Of a stretch of DNA of 47,016 bases, positions 35,752 to 45,367 are shown one piece after another. Position 1 is the stretch's first letter, and each line of letters opens with the position of its first letter. Position numbers and translations under genes: made by a program. The notes under the pieces are model-generated. The model worked only from the letters and a program-made list of their open reading frames with translations. It did not search any database and had not been told where the DNA came from. The stretch spans positions 1-47,016 of the forward strand of contig JAFUOQ010000012.1 in the NCBI GenBank assembly GCA_017472695.1, in the 5' to 3' direction. The stretch is from Clostridia bacterium. Lineage in GTDB: Bacteria; Bacillota; Clostridia; Oscillospirales; CAG-272.

Positions 35752-35782
35752 ATAAAAAACAAGTCCAAGTTACCTTGGACTT
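35752..35782 (-). terminator. Terminator after the 35800 lipoprotein
   Basis: An AAGTCCAAG / CTTGGACTT stem with a four-base loop, followed on the minus strand by GTTTTTTA. Confidence 0.8.
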
Positions 35783-35799
35783 GCTTTTATTATAATTAA

Positions 35800-38766
35800 T
35801 TATTCAAAAACAACAGTGAATGATTCGTTGCTGTAGTTTCTAATATCAAAGATATAGGTGCATCCTGCCTCGAGGTAAACCTCAAGCTTAAAGTGCCCAT
35901 TCATGCCACCATCATCATTTGAGTCAATAGTTGATTTATAACCATAATCATCTAACTCACTAACGGAAACCCATGTATCACAGTATTCTGCGTCTGACTT
36001 AGAATATATAGTGTAATATCCACTGGATGTAGCATAATAAGTGAATGAAGCATAATATGATGAGCCCGAATAATATTCAAGATCATAGTCGCTTTCTATG
36101 CCTACAGTGAATTCAATCTCCTCGTGTCCACAGTCGGAACAGGATTTGTAATACTCATATCCATCATTAACGGTTTCGCCAATTAATCTATAGCCTGAGT
36201 TGAAGCTATGACTGTTTGTGTAGTATTCGATATAGCTATCACCACATTTGGAGCAAGTATAATACCTGTAGCATATGTCAAGACATACGTCAGAGGTTGT
36301 GGATTTTGATGAGTCAAGCTGATAGTAGTGTCCACCGTCGTACCAGATGTCAAAATATTTGTAGTTACCGGATACGTTTTTGAAATATAGGTCAATGGTT
36401 GTGGAAGAAAGGTCGGCATTTGATAAAAGCGCATCGTAATCAACGAGTGCCAAAATCTCATCTTCTGACAACGAGTATGAGGATGATACTTCATATTGCA
36501 CGTAAGTGCCGTAATCAGCATTTAATCCCACGTTATATATATCAATTCCGTTACATCCTGATTTATAAGCGGTGCTTGATACGTCTGTGCTGATTTTATA
36601 AACATCATAATAAACGTAATAAGTATATCCATAGTATGAGTCGTAAGAATTATTATAATAGTTATAACCATATACATAATAGCAGTTTTCGGCGCTGTTA
36701 TATACTATATCTGCCCCAAAATATTTTTCCTCAAGCAATGATAAAATATCGTCGTTTGTAAGAGTAGGCACCTTGTTAACGTTTTCCTTGATGGTTGCAA
36801 CAGCGGATGTATCTATTTCAACAGTTTCACCAGGAATCATTTCGAAGGTCAAATTCACGATATCCGATGTTATGGTGTATGTGTAGTTGAAATCCTTATC
36901 AGCAACAATGGAGATAGTTAGCTCAACATCCTGTGTCACCATATAAGTGTACTGACAGCTTAGACCCTTGAAAGCACCTGTTGAGTCGAAGCTCATAACA
37001 TATGAGTAGCTGTCCATTAGCTCGTCAATTTGAGCATCAATCATTTCCATCATTTCTTCAATATCTTCATTGCTAATTTCGTCATCAGAGTTAGACATAG
37101 CTAATTGATAGAATGTGCTTTCCTTTGCCATATCAATAATTGTTATAACCATTTCTTTAAGCTGTGCTTCAGCCTCGGCTCTTTCATTTACTGTGGTGCT
37201 TGGGTCATCCTCTGGTGCACCGAGTGAAACGAGCAATGCTTCCATAACAGTTAAGCCTGAAAGCTCCTCGTCTGTTAGCATAGTATAAATGTCAAAGCCC
37301 TCTGGGAGCTCCTCGCCAGTTGACTCGCTAATAAGCATTTCAAGAGTAACACCCTCTTGACCTGACACAATTACTAAAAGCTCATCAATAGCATCAAGCA
37401 ATGCTTCAAGGTCAACGCCTTGGTCAACTTGAATGTAGTTGAGAAGGTCGGCAACAGAGTATTCGTAAATAGCCTCTGAGGTGATGAGCTCTTCAATTTC
37501 AGCAAACGCGCCTTCTTTAATTATAATGTCAACCAATTCGGATATTGTTTTTCTGCCAAGAGCATCATTAACATCTTTATAGAAGCCATAGTTGATAGAA
37601 AGGTCATATGAGCCATCACTGTTAGTTGTTACAGAGATTAAAGCGCCAGCCAATTTTGAGAAGAGAGCATCTACAGCATTAACAGCTCCATCAATGTTAA
37701 CATCATCAAATTCTGGAGCGAATGAGTTGTTGAACCAGTTTTCAATATCAGGCATTAATGCTTCAGCCTCACCAAGAGCACCCTCAATTTCTGCTGTGTC
37801 GGTATTTCCAACAAGAGATAGCTTCATATATTGTGAAGCATCAGTCCCTGTGGAAGTGATATCGAGGTCACCTGAGGTGTAAGCATAGAGCCAATCATCC
37901 TCAATATAAAATGCGCAATTCACTTGCTTTGTAATGTCTGTTTCGTCAGCGACAGCATCAAGAACACCATGTCCGTAGCCGTACAATTTTCCATTTTCGT
38001 CAAGTGTTACGTAACCCTCGGCAACGTTTAAAGTGCAAACACCATTGGAAGATAAGTCGTATTCTTCATCTATGGTGATTTCAAGATCTGTAAGATAGAA
38101 GCCTACGGAATCGAATTCTGGAGCCTCAATTACAGGAGGTGTTTCGATTAAGGTTGTGCCACAAACAGTACATTCTGTAAGTCCCTTGTGACCTGTTTTC
38201 TCAGTTGTTTCGGTTTCTGTTCTTTCACAAGTGGAGCAGGTACGAGTCTTTTGACCGTTCTTTGTGCAGTCTGCTATAACAGTAACTCTCCATGAGCCCC
38301 AAGTGTGGTCAACTGCTTCACCTGTATAACGAGTTTCAACGTTGGAGCAAACAGAACAAGTACGTGCTTCCTCTACACCCTCGCAATATGCTTTACCTGT
38401 AGCTGCCCAATCAGAGTATGAGTGTGTGCCTGAAACACCCTCGGTGTTTTTGCGATTTTCGGTTGTGTTACATGTAGAGCAGGTGCGAGATTCGTCTTGT
38501 CCCTCGCAGGTAGCAGAGCCAACTGCTGTCCATTCACCCCAAGCGTGAGCATCTAATGATGCCGCATCGGTATTGAAGCGGGTTTCTGTTACTCCACAGC
38601 TATTACATGTGCGGATTTCGTTTTGACCCTCACATGTAGCATCGCCATTAGCTATCCATTCACCATACACGTGCTCACATTCTCCACAGGAGATAAGAGC
38701 AAATGAAAGGCAAGCAAGCATTAAGGCAACGCCAATAAGTAGGGCAATTTTCCTAATGTTCTTCAT
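35800..38766 (-). CDS. Large lipoprotein with Cys modules, Tyr-rich segment and C-terminal beta-sandwich
   Basis: The start is the ATG at 38766, which follows GGAGG; the upstream in-frame TTG lies in the ribosome site. The 988-residue product has a lipoprotein signal ending in LISC (Cys27). Residues 28-205 carry four Cys modules (WGEW ... ATCEG ... RTCSTC). Residues about 225-640 are a mostly acidic, unrecognised region with repeated helical stretches. Residues about 680-735 are unusually rich in Tyr and Asn (YNYYNNSYDSYYGY). Residues about 830-885 hold another divergent Cys-module pair. Residues 895-988 resemble a pre-peptidase-type C-terminal beta-sandwich (GYYTIYSKSD ... YIFDIRNYS). The function is unknown; the layout fits a surface adhesin or scaffold. 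Confidence 0.82.
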   Translation of the reverse strand: MKNIRKIALLIGVALMLACLSFALISCGECEHVYGEWIANGDATCEGQNEIRTCNSCGVTETRFNTDAASLDAHAWGEWTAVGSATCEGQDESRTCSTCNTTENRKNTEGVSGTHSYSDWAATGKAYCEGVEEARTCSVCSNVETRYTGEAVDHTWGSWRVTVIADCTKNGQKTRTCSTCERTETETTEKTGHKGLTECTVCGTTLIETPPVIEAPEFDSVGFYLTDLEITIDEEYDLSSNGVCTLNVAEGYVTLDENGKLYGYGHGVLDAVADETDITKQVNCAFYIEDDWLYAYTSGDLDITSTGTDASQYMKLSLVGNTDTAEIEGALGEAEALMPDIENWFNNSFAPEFDDVNIDGAVNAVDALFSKLAGALISVTTNSDGSYDLSINYGFYKDVNDALGRKTISELVDIIIKEGAFAEIEELITSEAIYEYSVADLLNYIQVDQGVDLEALLDAIDELLVIVSGQEGVTLEMLISESTGEELPEGFDIYTMLTDEELSGLTVMEALLVSLGAPEDDPSTTVNERAEAEAQLKEMVITIIDMAKESTFYQLAMSNSDDEISNEDIEEMMEMIDAQIDELMDSYSYVMSFDSTGAFKGLSCQYTYMVTQDVELTISIVADKDFNYTYTITSDIVNLTFEMIPGETVEIDTSAVATIKENVNKVPTLTNDDILSLLEEKYFGADIVYNSAENCYYVYGYNYYNNSYDSYYGYTYYVYYDVYKISTDVSSTAYKSGCNGIDIYNVGLNADYGTYVQYEVSSSYSLSEDEILALVDYDALLSNADLSSTTIDLYFKNVSGNYKYFDIWYDGGHYYQLDSSKSTTSDVCLDICYRYYTCSKCGDSYIEYYTNSHSFNSGYRLIGETVNDGYEYYKSCSDCGHEEIEFTVGIESDYDLEYYSGSSYYASFTYYATSSGYYTIYSKSDAEYCDTWVSVSELDDYGYKSTIDSNDDGGMNGHFKLEVYLEAGCTYIFDIRNYSNESFTVVFE

Positions 38767-38823
38767 AATTCCCTCCAAAAAAATTCAAAAGTTAAATTGC
38801 TTTTTCAAGCCTTTTGTAATTCT

Positions 38824-38852
38824 ATTATATCATAATTGGATGTAAATGTCAA
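38824..38852 (-). promoter_or_regulatory. Consensus promoter for the 35800 lipoprotein
   Basis: On the minus strand TTGACA (38852-38847) and TATAAT (38829-38824) match the sigma-A consensus exactly with a 17-base spacer. Confidence 0.85.
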
Positions 38853-38905
38853 CAATTTCTAAAATACTATATATTTACCAATAAATAAGCGCCTAAAACC
38901 CTCTA

Positions 38906-38935
38906 TTGACAATTTAGTTAGGGCTGTGATATACT
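38906..38935 (+). promoter_or_regulatory. Promoter for the lipoprotein-ABC operon
   Basis: TTGACA at 38906, an 18-base spacer and TATACT at 38930. An AGGAGG site follows just before the ATG. Confidence 0.75.
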
Positions 38936-38975
38936 TTTCTTATGGGATAGCCCAAATTCTTTAGGAGGTGTTTTT

Positions 38976-40217
38976 ATGGTTAAAGGGAAGACTACCAAAA
39001 TGGTAGCGTTTTTTGTTGCACTATTGCTTTCAACCTTGTCGCTTTTTGGCTGTTCACCTCAAAAGGATATGGTAAAGGACAAAATTGAAATCACGCCAAA
39101 GGAAGAAATCACCCGGTATTCACAAGAAACTATTAGCAAAGCTGAACGAAGCATTTATTCGCTTTTGCATCTATACAAGGAGCACAATAGCCAAAAAATT
39201 ACCACTGAAATTGAAGCTAATATGAGTAGACAAGCACAGTCGGTGGCTAATGATACAGCGGGCATAATTAAAGAGGAAAGCTACCTGCTTATTTTGGAAA
39301 AAATCAATAACAATTCTGAAAAAATAGTTGAGGGAGTGTCGCAAATTCGCACGACTAGTCTGCTAGACGGATTAAACACACTAACGCCGATTTATAAGGA
39401 AATATCTAGCCTTGATGGCAAGGAGCTGGTGGGCGAAATAATTTATAGCCTCGCTATGTGCACCTTTGATATAAAGTATGATAAGCAAATGGCTTCTTAT
39501 GAGATATATGGAGAAAAGTATATTCTTGATAAGGCAAACGAGTACCTAAAAGCAAAAGAGGTGCTCGCAAATGATATAGGAATCTCTAATGTTAACACCC
39601 TAGTTGAATATGCATTTGTATATGTTGAGCTTTTAGTAGGTGGCGCGTTTGATGGTAGCCCATTAAGCGACTTTTCAAACGATGAAATTGCGATATTTAT
39701 TAAGCGCCTAGAGCTTGACAAAATCACAATTAGTGAAAAGGGCTGGACTATGCTTTTTGCCATTTATGGAGAGGGCACTGTGAAAAATTTAAATAGTAGC
39801 TTTTTCAACAGAGCTCTGTTTTCCGCTACTCAAAATGGTGATGTTGCCGAGCTTGGAAGGAGCACACATGAGCTTATTTCTATCTTATCCCTCGCACAAA
39901 AAAGACTCTTGCCAAGTGATATTGCACTTTTAAGAGAAAATAAAACAGACGAGCTTGTTGCAAGTGTATTTGGCAAGCTCACAGACGAGGAGTGGACATT
40001 CCTTGACAAATCGATGCCAAAGGATTTTGACTATGATAAATACGTTGACTTGGCAAAAAAATATTACGGCAAGGACTTTGAAGCTTATCTATCTACCTGC
40101 GAAACTGCTGACATAAATGAGCTAAAGGCAAGTCAAGGGACAGACGATTTCAATAAAACATTAAAGGAGTACATAGCAGGAATATGCCCAGCATTTTCCT
40201 ACGATATAGATTTTTAA
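38976..40217 (+). CDS. Lipoprotein of unknown function, first gene of an ABC operon
   Basis: The 413-residue product has a lipoprotein signal ending in LFGC (Cys26). The mature part is mainly helical and charged, with no cysteine modules or known domain that I can see. One base separates its stop from the ATPase gene, and the permease gene follows, so it is probably the accessory lipoprotein of this ABC system. It may bind the substrate or tether the complex. It does not resemble the usual solute-binding proteins. Confidence 0.8.
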   Translation: MVKGKTTKMVAFFVALLLSTLSLFGCSPQKDMVKDKIEITPKEEITRYSQETISKAERSIYSLLHLYKEHNSQKITTEIEANMSRQAQSVANDTAGIIKEESYLLILEKINNNSEKIVEGVSQIRTTSLLDGLNTLTPIYKEISSLDGKELVGEIIYSLAMCTFDIKYDKQMASYEIYGEKYILDKANEYLKAKEVLANDIGISNVNTLVEYAFVYVELLVGGAFDGSPLSDFSNDEIAIFIKRLELDKITISEKGWTMLFAIYGEGTVKNLNSSFFNRALFSATQNGDVAELGRSTHELISILSLAQKRLLPSDIALLRENKTDELVASVFGKLTDEEWTFLDKSMPKDFDYDKYVDLAKKYYGKDFEAYLSTCETADINELKASQGTDDFNKTLKEYIAGICPAFSYDIDF

Positions 40218-40218
40218 A

Positions 40219-40869
40219 ATGATTTCTGTTGAAAATATCGAGAAAAGCTATAATAGTGAAAAGGTTTTAAAAAATGCTTCTCTAAAAATTGAGGACTCGG
40301 AATTTGTTTCAATAATGGGAAAAAGTGGTAGTGGTAAAAGCACGCTGATTTCCATTATGGGTGGCTTTTTAGCACCCGATTCTGGTAGGGTATTGTATGA
40401 CGGGAAAGATATTTTTAAGTACAATGACTCTCAATTATCAAGCTTTAGATGTACAAAAATCGGCTTTGTTTTCCAAGCCTTTGGGCTGATTCCTACACTT
40501 AATGTTATGGACAACCTGCTCCTTCCCTCAACTCTTGGTAAAAGCCAAAGCAAGGAGCAAAGAGAATATATTCTTGAGCTTTGTAAAGCACTTGAAATTG
40601 ATACAATGCTCAAAAAATATCCCGATGAGCTATCTGGTGGACAATGTCAAAGAGTGGCAATAGTAAGAGCTCTTTCCTATGAGCCTAGCGTTGTCATACT
40701 AGACGAGCCGACAGGCGCACTCGATAGTGCTATGGAGAAAAAGGTTATGGAATTGCTCGTCAAAATCAATAAAGAGAAGGGCACAACCATAATTCAAGTT
40801 ACTCATAGTGAAAGGGTAGCCTCATATGGTACAAGAATTATCAAAATAAACGATGGGGAAATTGCTTGA
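40219..40869 (+). CDS. ABC transporter ATPase, LolD/MacB class
   Basis: A 216-residue ATPase with Walker A GKSGSGKST (about residues 35-43), signature LSGGQ (about 136-140), Walker B VVILDE and the D-loop TGALD. The length and sequence fit the LolD/MacB class that drives FtsX-type permeases. It starts one base after the lipoprotein gene and its TGA overlaps the permease ATG by one base (TGATG). Confidence 0.93.
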   Translation: MISVENIEKSYNSEKVLKNASLKIEDSEFVSIMGKSGSGKSTLISIMGGFLAPDSGRVLYDGKDIFKYNDSQLSSFRCTKIGFVFQAFGLIPTLNVMDNLLLPSTLGKSQSKEQREYILELCKALEIDTMLKKYPDELSGGQCQRVAIVRALSYEPSVVILDEPTGALDSAMEKKVMELLVKINKEKGTTIIQVTHSERVASYGTRIIKINDGEIA

Positions 40870-43193
40870 TGAGACTTTTTTTAAAGCACCTGTTTAGGAG
40901 CATAAGAAAAAGACCTCTGCAACCGCTGATAATCACATTAACTATTCTTCTTTCCGTTCTTGTTATGACTATGTCGCTCACAATCAAGGCTTCGTTATCC
41001 GAGGAGATTAACTCGGTCAATGATTCAAAATACGGACATGCAGATATAGTGGTAAACTTGAATAATGAGTCAGCCTCGCGCTTTATGTTCACCTCTGATG
41101 CTTCGGAGCTTTTAGGTGATAGGGCAAGCGTTGTCGGCTCTTATGAGTTAGTTTTTACTACTTCCAATGGTGGTGCTGTGACAGGCAAGGCAGTTGATTT
41201 TTACGAGGTCGGAAAGCTCTTTGATTTTGCATTTTCTGAATATAGTCAAATCAAAGAGGAGGAAATAAAAAGCACAGTAATAGTGACCTCACAGTATATG
41301 GAGAAAAACGCTCTTTCGCTTGGGGACACAGTAGTGCTTTCACTTTTTGGTTGGGAAAAGGAATACAAGATTTCTGCAGTATCTAAAAGCCCACTTTTTG
41401 GCGACTGTGATATTATGCTTGATATTACAGGAGTTATGGAAGCATTAGGTGAAAAATCGCTATTTATTTCTGCCTTGGGCGAGGACTTTAAGCCTTATAG
41501 TACACTATACATAGATATGCTTGACACCACAAGCACCAGCGATGCTATTAATGAACTCAAATCAAGCGAAGCACTAGCTAACCGCTCGTTTACCGATGTA
41601 AAGGAAAGCCAAAATCAAGGCTTTGTTGGCGTGGTTTTACCTGTGGTTGTTGGTGTTTGCATTTTTATGCTCGCGTTTTGTGGGGGAGTAATTATTTTCT
41701 CCTGCTTCTACATTCTTTCAAGAAAAAGATTACAGGAAAATGAAGCGTTTTCTGCCTGTGGTACAAAAAAATCCTTTTTGAATTTAATGCAATTGCTTGA
41801 AGCATTAATATATTGGATAATCGGTGCACCAATCGGCCTTGCACTGGCAATTCCTGCATCATATCTTGCAGGTGAGATATTGAGCTTCAGATATGCAACT
41901 ATAAAAATCACCCCGGTAAATGCGATTATAGCAATCTCGCTTATGCTACTAACCGCTATTGTTACAGTGTGTATCTTCTTGTTTACTAGGGACAAAAAAG
42001 TAATAATTAAAAGGAAAATTACTATTTCCGGCGTTTTGGTGTCAATTTCCCTCGTGTCGTTTTTTGTTGCTATGCTCTCAAAAGGAAATTCAAGAGCAAT
42101 ACTTGGATTTTTTTCAACCGATATTATGCTAATCACACTGTTTTTTGCCACCCCGTGTCTGTTTTCCTTGCTTGTGGCTCTCTTTATTAAAGCTTTTGAA
42201 AAAAGACAAAACATTGGCAAAGGAATAAAGTCAGTAAGCCTTTATTATGCCTTAAAAAACGCACACAGGGTTAAGGTTTTGTCAAATTTGACAAGACTTG
42301 TGTCAGTTTTACTTGCTGTTTTAATATCAACACTTTTTATTGTTGGTGCATCAAACGGATTTGTTAAGGCAACAGAGAGTAGTGTTGGTGGTGATTATCT
42401 TATTTTGAATGCTACCGACAGATGCTACGACGAAATTAAAAAGTCCCCTCACCTTGATAGCATAAGCAAAATCTACAAATCAGAAATAAAGTACGAAAAT
42501 GGCTTTACAACTCCACTCCTTTCGTCAAATGATAAAAGCGCATTTGGAGAAAATATAAAGCTAGACACATTACCGAAGGGTAACGAGGCAATAGCTTCCT
42601 CGTCTGATGCAAAAATGCTTGAGCTCAAGATAGGTGATAAAATAACAGTCGAGGCAGATGGCAAGGAGCTTGAGCTTTTTATTGTTGATATTATGAGTAT
42701 AGGGGCAAACGCAATAATTTTTGATAGTGCGCACTTTGGGCTTACTCCAAATATCATATCAGTAAATGCAAGGGTGGGAGAGGAAAGCGAGCTACTTGAC
42801 GATATAACAGTAGCATCCGCCAAGGAGCTAGCCACAGTAATTCCTGCAAAGAACCTACAAAAGCAACAAATTGATAGAAATATGTGCCTTTTGAAATGTG
42901 CAAATATTCTCCTTTTTGTCGCAATTGTGTTTGCTGTAATCGGCTTTGCAAATAGCCTTTATGAAAGCTATATGTCGAGAAAAGAGGAGCTTTTCCTCTA
43001 TTCATACGCTGGCATTTCAAATGTCAAAATTTTCAAAATGATACTGTGGGAGCTTGTGCTAATGATAGGCTTCGGTGCCTTAATTGGTATAGTCGGCTCA
43101 CTCGTTATTGTGCCTTCTCTTGACAAGGCACTAGGACAAATGCATTTTGAGGTCGTTGCTTATTTTTTGCACTTTTTGGAAATTATTTTTTAA
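40869..43193 (+). CDS. ABC transporter permease, FtsX type
   Basis: The start is the ATG at 40869, which overlaps the ATPase stop; an upstream TTG adds one residue only. The 774-residue protein has a first helix near residues 18-38, a long extracytoplasmic region, a central cluster of helices (about 255-440 and near 485-505), a second extracytoplasmic region and C-terminal helices (about 655-770). This is the duplicated FtsX layout seen in peptide-resistance and lipoprotein-related exporters. No BceB-like large extracellular sensor is evident. Substrate is unknown. The operon probably forms one complex with the 38976 lipoprotein. Confidence 0.88.
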   Translation: MRLFLKHLFRSIRKRPLQPLIITLTILLSVLVMTMSLTIKASLSEEINSVNDSKYGHADIVVNLNNESASRFMFTSDASELLGDRASVVGSYELVFTTSNGGAVTGKAVDFYEVGKLFDFAFSEYSQIKEEEIKSTVIVTSQYMEKNALSLGDTVVLSLFGWEKEYKISAVSKSPLFGDCDIMLDITGVMEALGEKSLFISALGEDFKPYSTLYIDMLDTTSTSDAINELKSSEALANRSFTDVKESQNQGFVGVVLPVVVGVCIFMLAFCGGVIIFSCFYILSRKRLQENEAFSACGTKKSFLNLMQLLEALIYWIIGAPIGLALAIPASYLAGEILSFRYATIKITPVNAIIAISLMLLTAIVTVCIFLFTRDKKVIIKRKITISGVLVSISLVSFFVAMLSKGNSRAILGFFSTDIMLITLFFATPCLFSLLVALFIKAFEKRQNIGKGIKSVSLYYALKNAHRVKVLSNLTRLVSVLLAVLISTLFIVGASNGFVKATESSVGGDYLILNATDRCYDEIKKSPHLDSISKIYKSEIKYENGFTTPLLSSNDKSAFGENIKLDTLPKGNEAIASSSDAKMLELKIGDKITVEADGKELELFIVDIMSIGANAIIFDSAHFGLTPNIISVNARVGEESELLDDITVASAKELATVIPAKNLQKQQIDRNMCLLKCANILLFVAIVFAVIGFANSLYESYMSRKEELFLYSYAGISNVKIFKMILWELVLMIGFGALIGIVGSLVIVPSLDKALGQMHFEVVAYFLHFLEIIF

Positions 43194-43205
43194 TTAAAAA
43201 AACCA

Positions 43206-43257
43206 ATCGCCAAGGCGGATTTTAGTTTATTTAATCCTATTTGGCGATATTTTTATT
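43206..43257 (+). terminator. Terminator after the ABC operon
   Basis: ATCGCCAA and TTTGGCGAT pair around a long AT-rich loop and are followed by a T-rich tail. Confidence 0.65.
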
Positions 43258-43268
43258 ATATTTTATAC

Positions 43269-43297
43269 TTGACAAATTAATACACTCATGGTAGAAT
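43269..43297 (+). promoter_or_regulatory. Promoter for the secreted LRR protein
   Basis: TTGACA at 43269, a 17-base spacer and TAGAAT at 43292, with an AAGGAG site before the ATG. Confidence 0.75.
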
Positions 43298-43352
43298 TTA
43301 GTTGTAAATATATCCTAATGGATAAATTACAATACTCTTTAAGGAGAAAATT

Positions 43353-45308
43353 ATGAAAAAGAAACTATTCTTGGCAATTTTGACCGTTATGATTTTCACT
43401 TGTCTGTTTGCGGTTTCTGTAAATGCAGCGGGCTCAACAGAAAATACATACGGCGATGTTACCACAATTGAAGGAGTAGATGCTCCGTCTGTAATTAATG
43501 CTTCTGCAAAAACAGTAATTGTGGCAACTGATGGTACTTATTACACCATCCCAACATACTGTGTTTTGGAAGACAAAACAACAGCACAATGGAAGCTAGT
43601 AGATGAAATCAAAACACTTACTGGCGTTACCAAGGCGAACGATCTTAGAAAATATGTAGTTCGTATGGAAATTCCAGAAGGAATAGAAGCTCTTTGCACT
43701 GATATGTTTAAAGATTCTGCAAGCTTGCTATCCGTTAAGTTCCCTACAACTTTAACTGATATCGGTGTGGCTTCTTTTGCAAACTGCAAAAAGCTAGTAA
43801 CTGCTGAAAACCTTGAAAATACTAAAATAACCGAGCTTAAAGGTCAATCCACCGCTGGTTATAACAATGCTACAGGTTGCTTTGCAAACTGCGATGCTCT
43901 CACAGAAATCAATCTTCCATCAACTGTAACTTACATTGAACAATGGGCTGCTACTTCTTGCTACAGTCTTACAAAAGTAACCGTTCCTAATGATGCAAAA
44001 ATCACTTACATTGGTCAATATGCATTTGAGAAATCATTAATAACTGAGTTTTATTTCTCATCAGAGCTTACCTATATTGGTAAAGGCGCGTTTGAAAAGA
44101 CAAAACTTACAGCACTTGAAAATTTTGAAAATACACAATTAACTGAAGTTGTAGAATATGCATTTAATGCTTGTCCAATTACCGAAATAAAGCTTCCTTC
44201 AACACTAACCAAAATTGGTCAATATGCATTTGGTGGACACAAGGCAGTTCAAGATAAGCTTGTAATTCCTAATGGTGTAACCGAAATTGGCAAGTGTGCT
44301 TTTGCTGGTAACTATACAAAAATAAATGAGATTGTTCTTCCTGCAAATCTCACTACTTTAGATATTTACGCATTTGAAAAGAATGTTGTCAATGTATGCT
44401 ATATTCCTTCTACTCTCACAAAAATACCAGAAGGCTTGTTTAAGGATTGGGGTAGATCATCCAATATATTGTTTGTTTATACCGGTACATCAGAACAACT
44501 TAACGCTTTACTTGAAAGTGCAAACACCTCAAACAACGGAGTTTTCACAACTGATGCAAAGAAGAATATTAAATCAGCTGAAGAATATGGCGAAATAGTT
44601 CTCGCTAATGTAAGTGGCAAATCTATCGTTTATGGATACAATCCTTGCAAGGCGTTCTATAGTAATGTTCACAACATAGTTTCCGAAGAGGGCAATACAT
44701 GCTCAGGCACTTGCGATAGAGTAGGTTGTGGTCTATTTGCAATGCTTGAAAACCCAGTTCACACAGAAGAATTAAAGCTTGTATTTGGTGAAGACAAATC
44801 AGAAGTAGTAGATTACTATGCAGATATGTATGTTGTTCACGTATGCAAATACTGTGCAGAGGAAACAGCAACAGCAGACGAATATGGCGCAATCTTTGTA
44901 AAGATGGGCTTCTCAGTAGCTGAAGATGATACAACATCAATCTCATTCTTTACAGCTGTTAACCTCAAATCACTTGAAAAATATGAAGAAATGGCAGAAA
45001 CAGATGTTCAGTACGGTATAGTAGTAAGCGCTGCACCATCAGCAAACCCAATCACAGGCGTTGTAGATGGCAAGCCACAATTAGCTAGCAGCACTATCAA
45101 TATCGCAATGCAAGGAACAACATATACAACATTCTCTGTTAAGATTACAGGTCTTCCTGAAAATCAAACACTCAACTGCTGTGGATATGCAATCGAGGGT
45201 GAGAAGGTAACATACCTCAACCACGCAACAGCAGATGCTGAAGCTACAACAGTTTCACACGCAATTGCACTTCAGCTCCAACAGGCTAGTGTTGACGCGC
45301 AAGAGTAA
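43353..45308 (+). CDS. Secreted BspA-type leucine-rich-repeat protein
   Basis: A 651-residue exported protein. The signal peptide ends near residue 25 at VNA-AGS, so it is cut by signal peptidase I and, unlike the other surface proteins here, is not lipid-anchored. Residues about 100-365 are LRR_5 (BspA) repeats (LTYIGKGAFEKTKLTALENF-like units). Residues about 410-480 contain a Cys-rich stretch (CSGTC, CKYC) that only loosely resembles the Cys modules of the neighbours. The C-terminal part (about 485-651) is an unrecognised beta-rich domain. No LPXTG or membrane anchor is visible. A binding or adhesion role is likely by family. Confidence 0.85.
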   Translation: MKKKLFLAILTVMIFTCLFAVSVNAAGSTENTYGDVTTIEGVDAPSVINASAKTVIVATDGTYYTIPTYCVLEDKTTAQWKLVDEIKTLTGVTKANDLRKYVVRMEIPEGIEALCTDMFKDSASLLSVKFPTTLTDIGVASFANCKKLVTAENLENTKITELKGQSTAGYNNATGCFANCDALTEINLPSTVTYIEQWAATSCYSLTKVTVPNDAKITYIGQYAFEKSLITEFYFSSELTYIGKGAFEKTKLTALENFENTQLTEVVEYAFNACPITEIKLPSTLTKIGQYAFGGHKAVQDKLVIPNGVTEIGKCAFAGNYTKINEIVLPANLTTLDIYAFEKNVVNVCYIPSTLTKIPEGLFKDWGRSSNILFVYTGTSEQLNALLESANTSNNGVFTTDAKKNIKSAEEYGEIVLANVSGKSIVYGYNPCKAFYSNVHNIVSEEGNTCSGTCDRVGCGLFAMLENPVHTEELKLVFGEDKSEVVDYYADMYVVHVCKYCAEETATADEYGAIFVKMGFSVAEDDTTSISFFTAVNLKSLEKYEEMAETDVQYGIVVSAAPSANPITGVVDGKPQLASSTINIAMQGTTYTTFSVKITGLPENQTLNCCGYAIEGEKVTYLNHATADAEATTVSHAIALQLQQASVDAQE

Positions 45309-45324
45309 AACTAATTAAAATAAA

Positions 45325-45354
45325 AAGAAACCGCACACGCGGTTTCTTTTTTTC
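45325..45354 (+). terminator. Terminator after the secreted LRR gene
   Basis: An AAAGAAACCGC / GCGGTTTCTTT stem with a four-base ACAC loop and a run of seven T. Confidence 0.9.
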
Positions 45355-45367
45355 TATTAAACGAAAC

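Noticed and set aside
41708-42835. Minus-strand frames of 120-170 codons inside the ABC permease gene
   Set aside because: They lie antisense to a well-supported permease and have no ribosome site or recognisable protein pattern.
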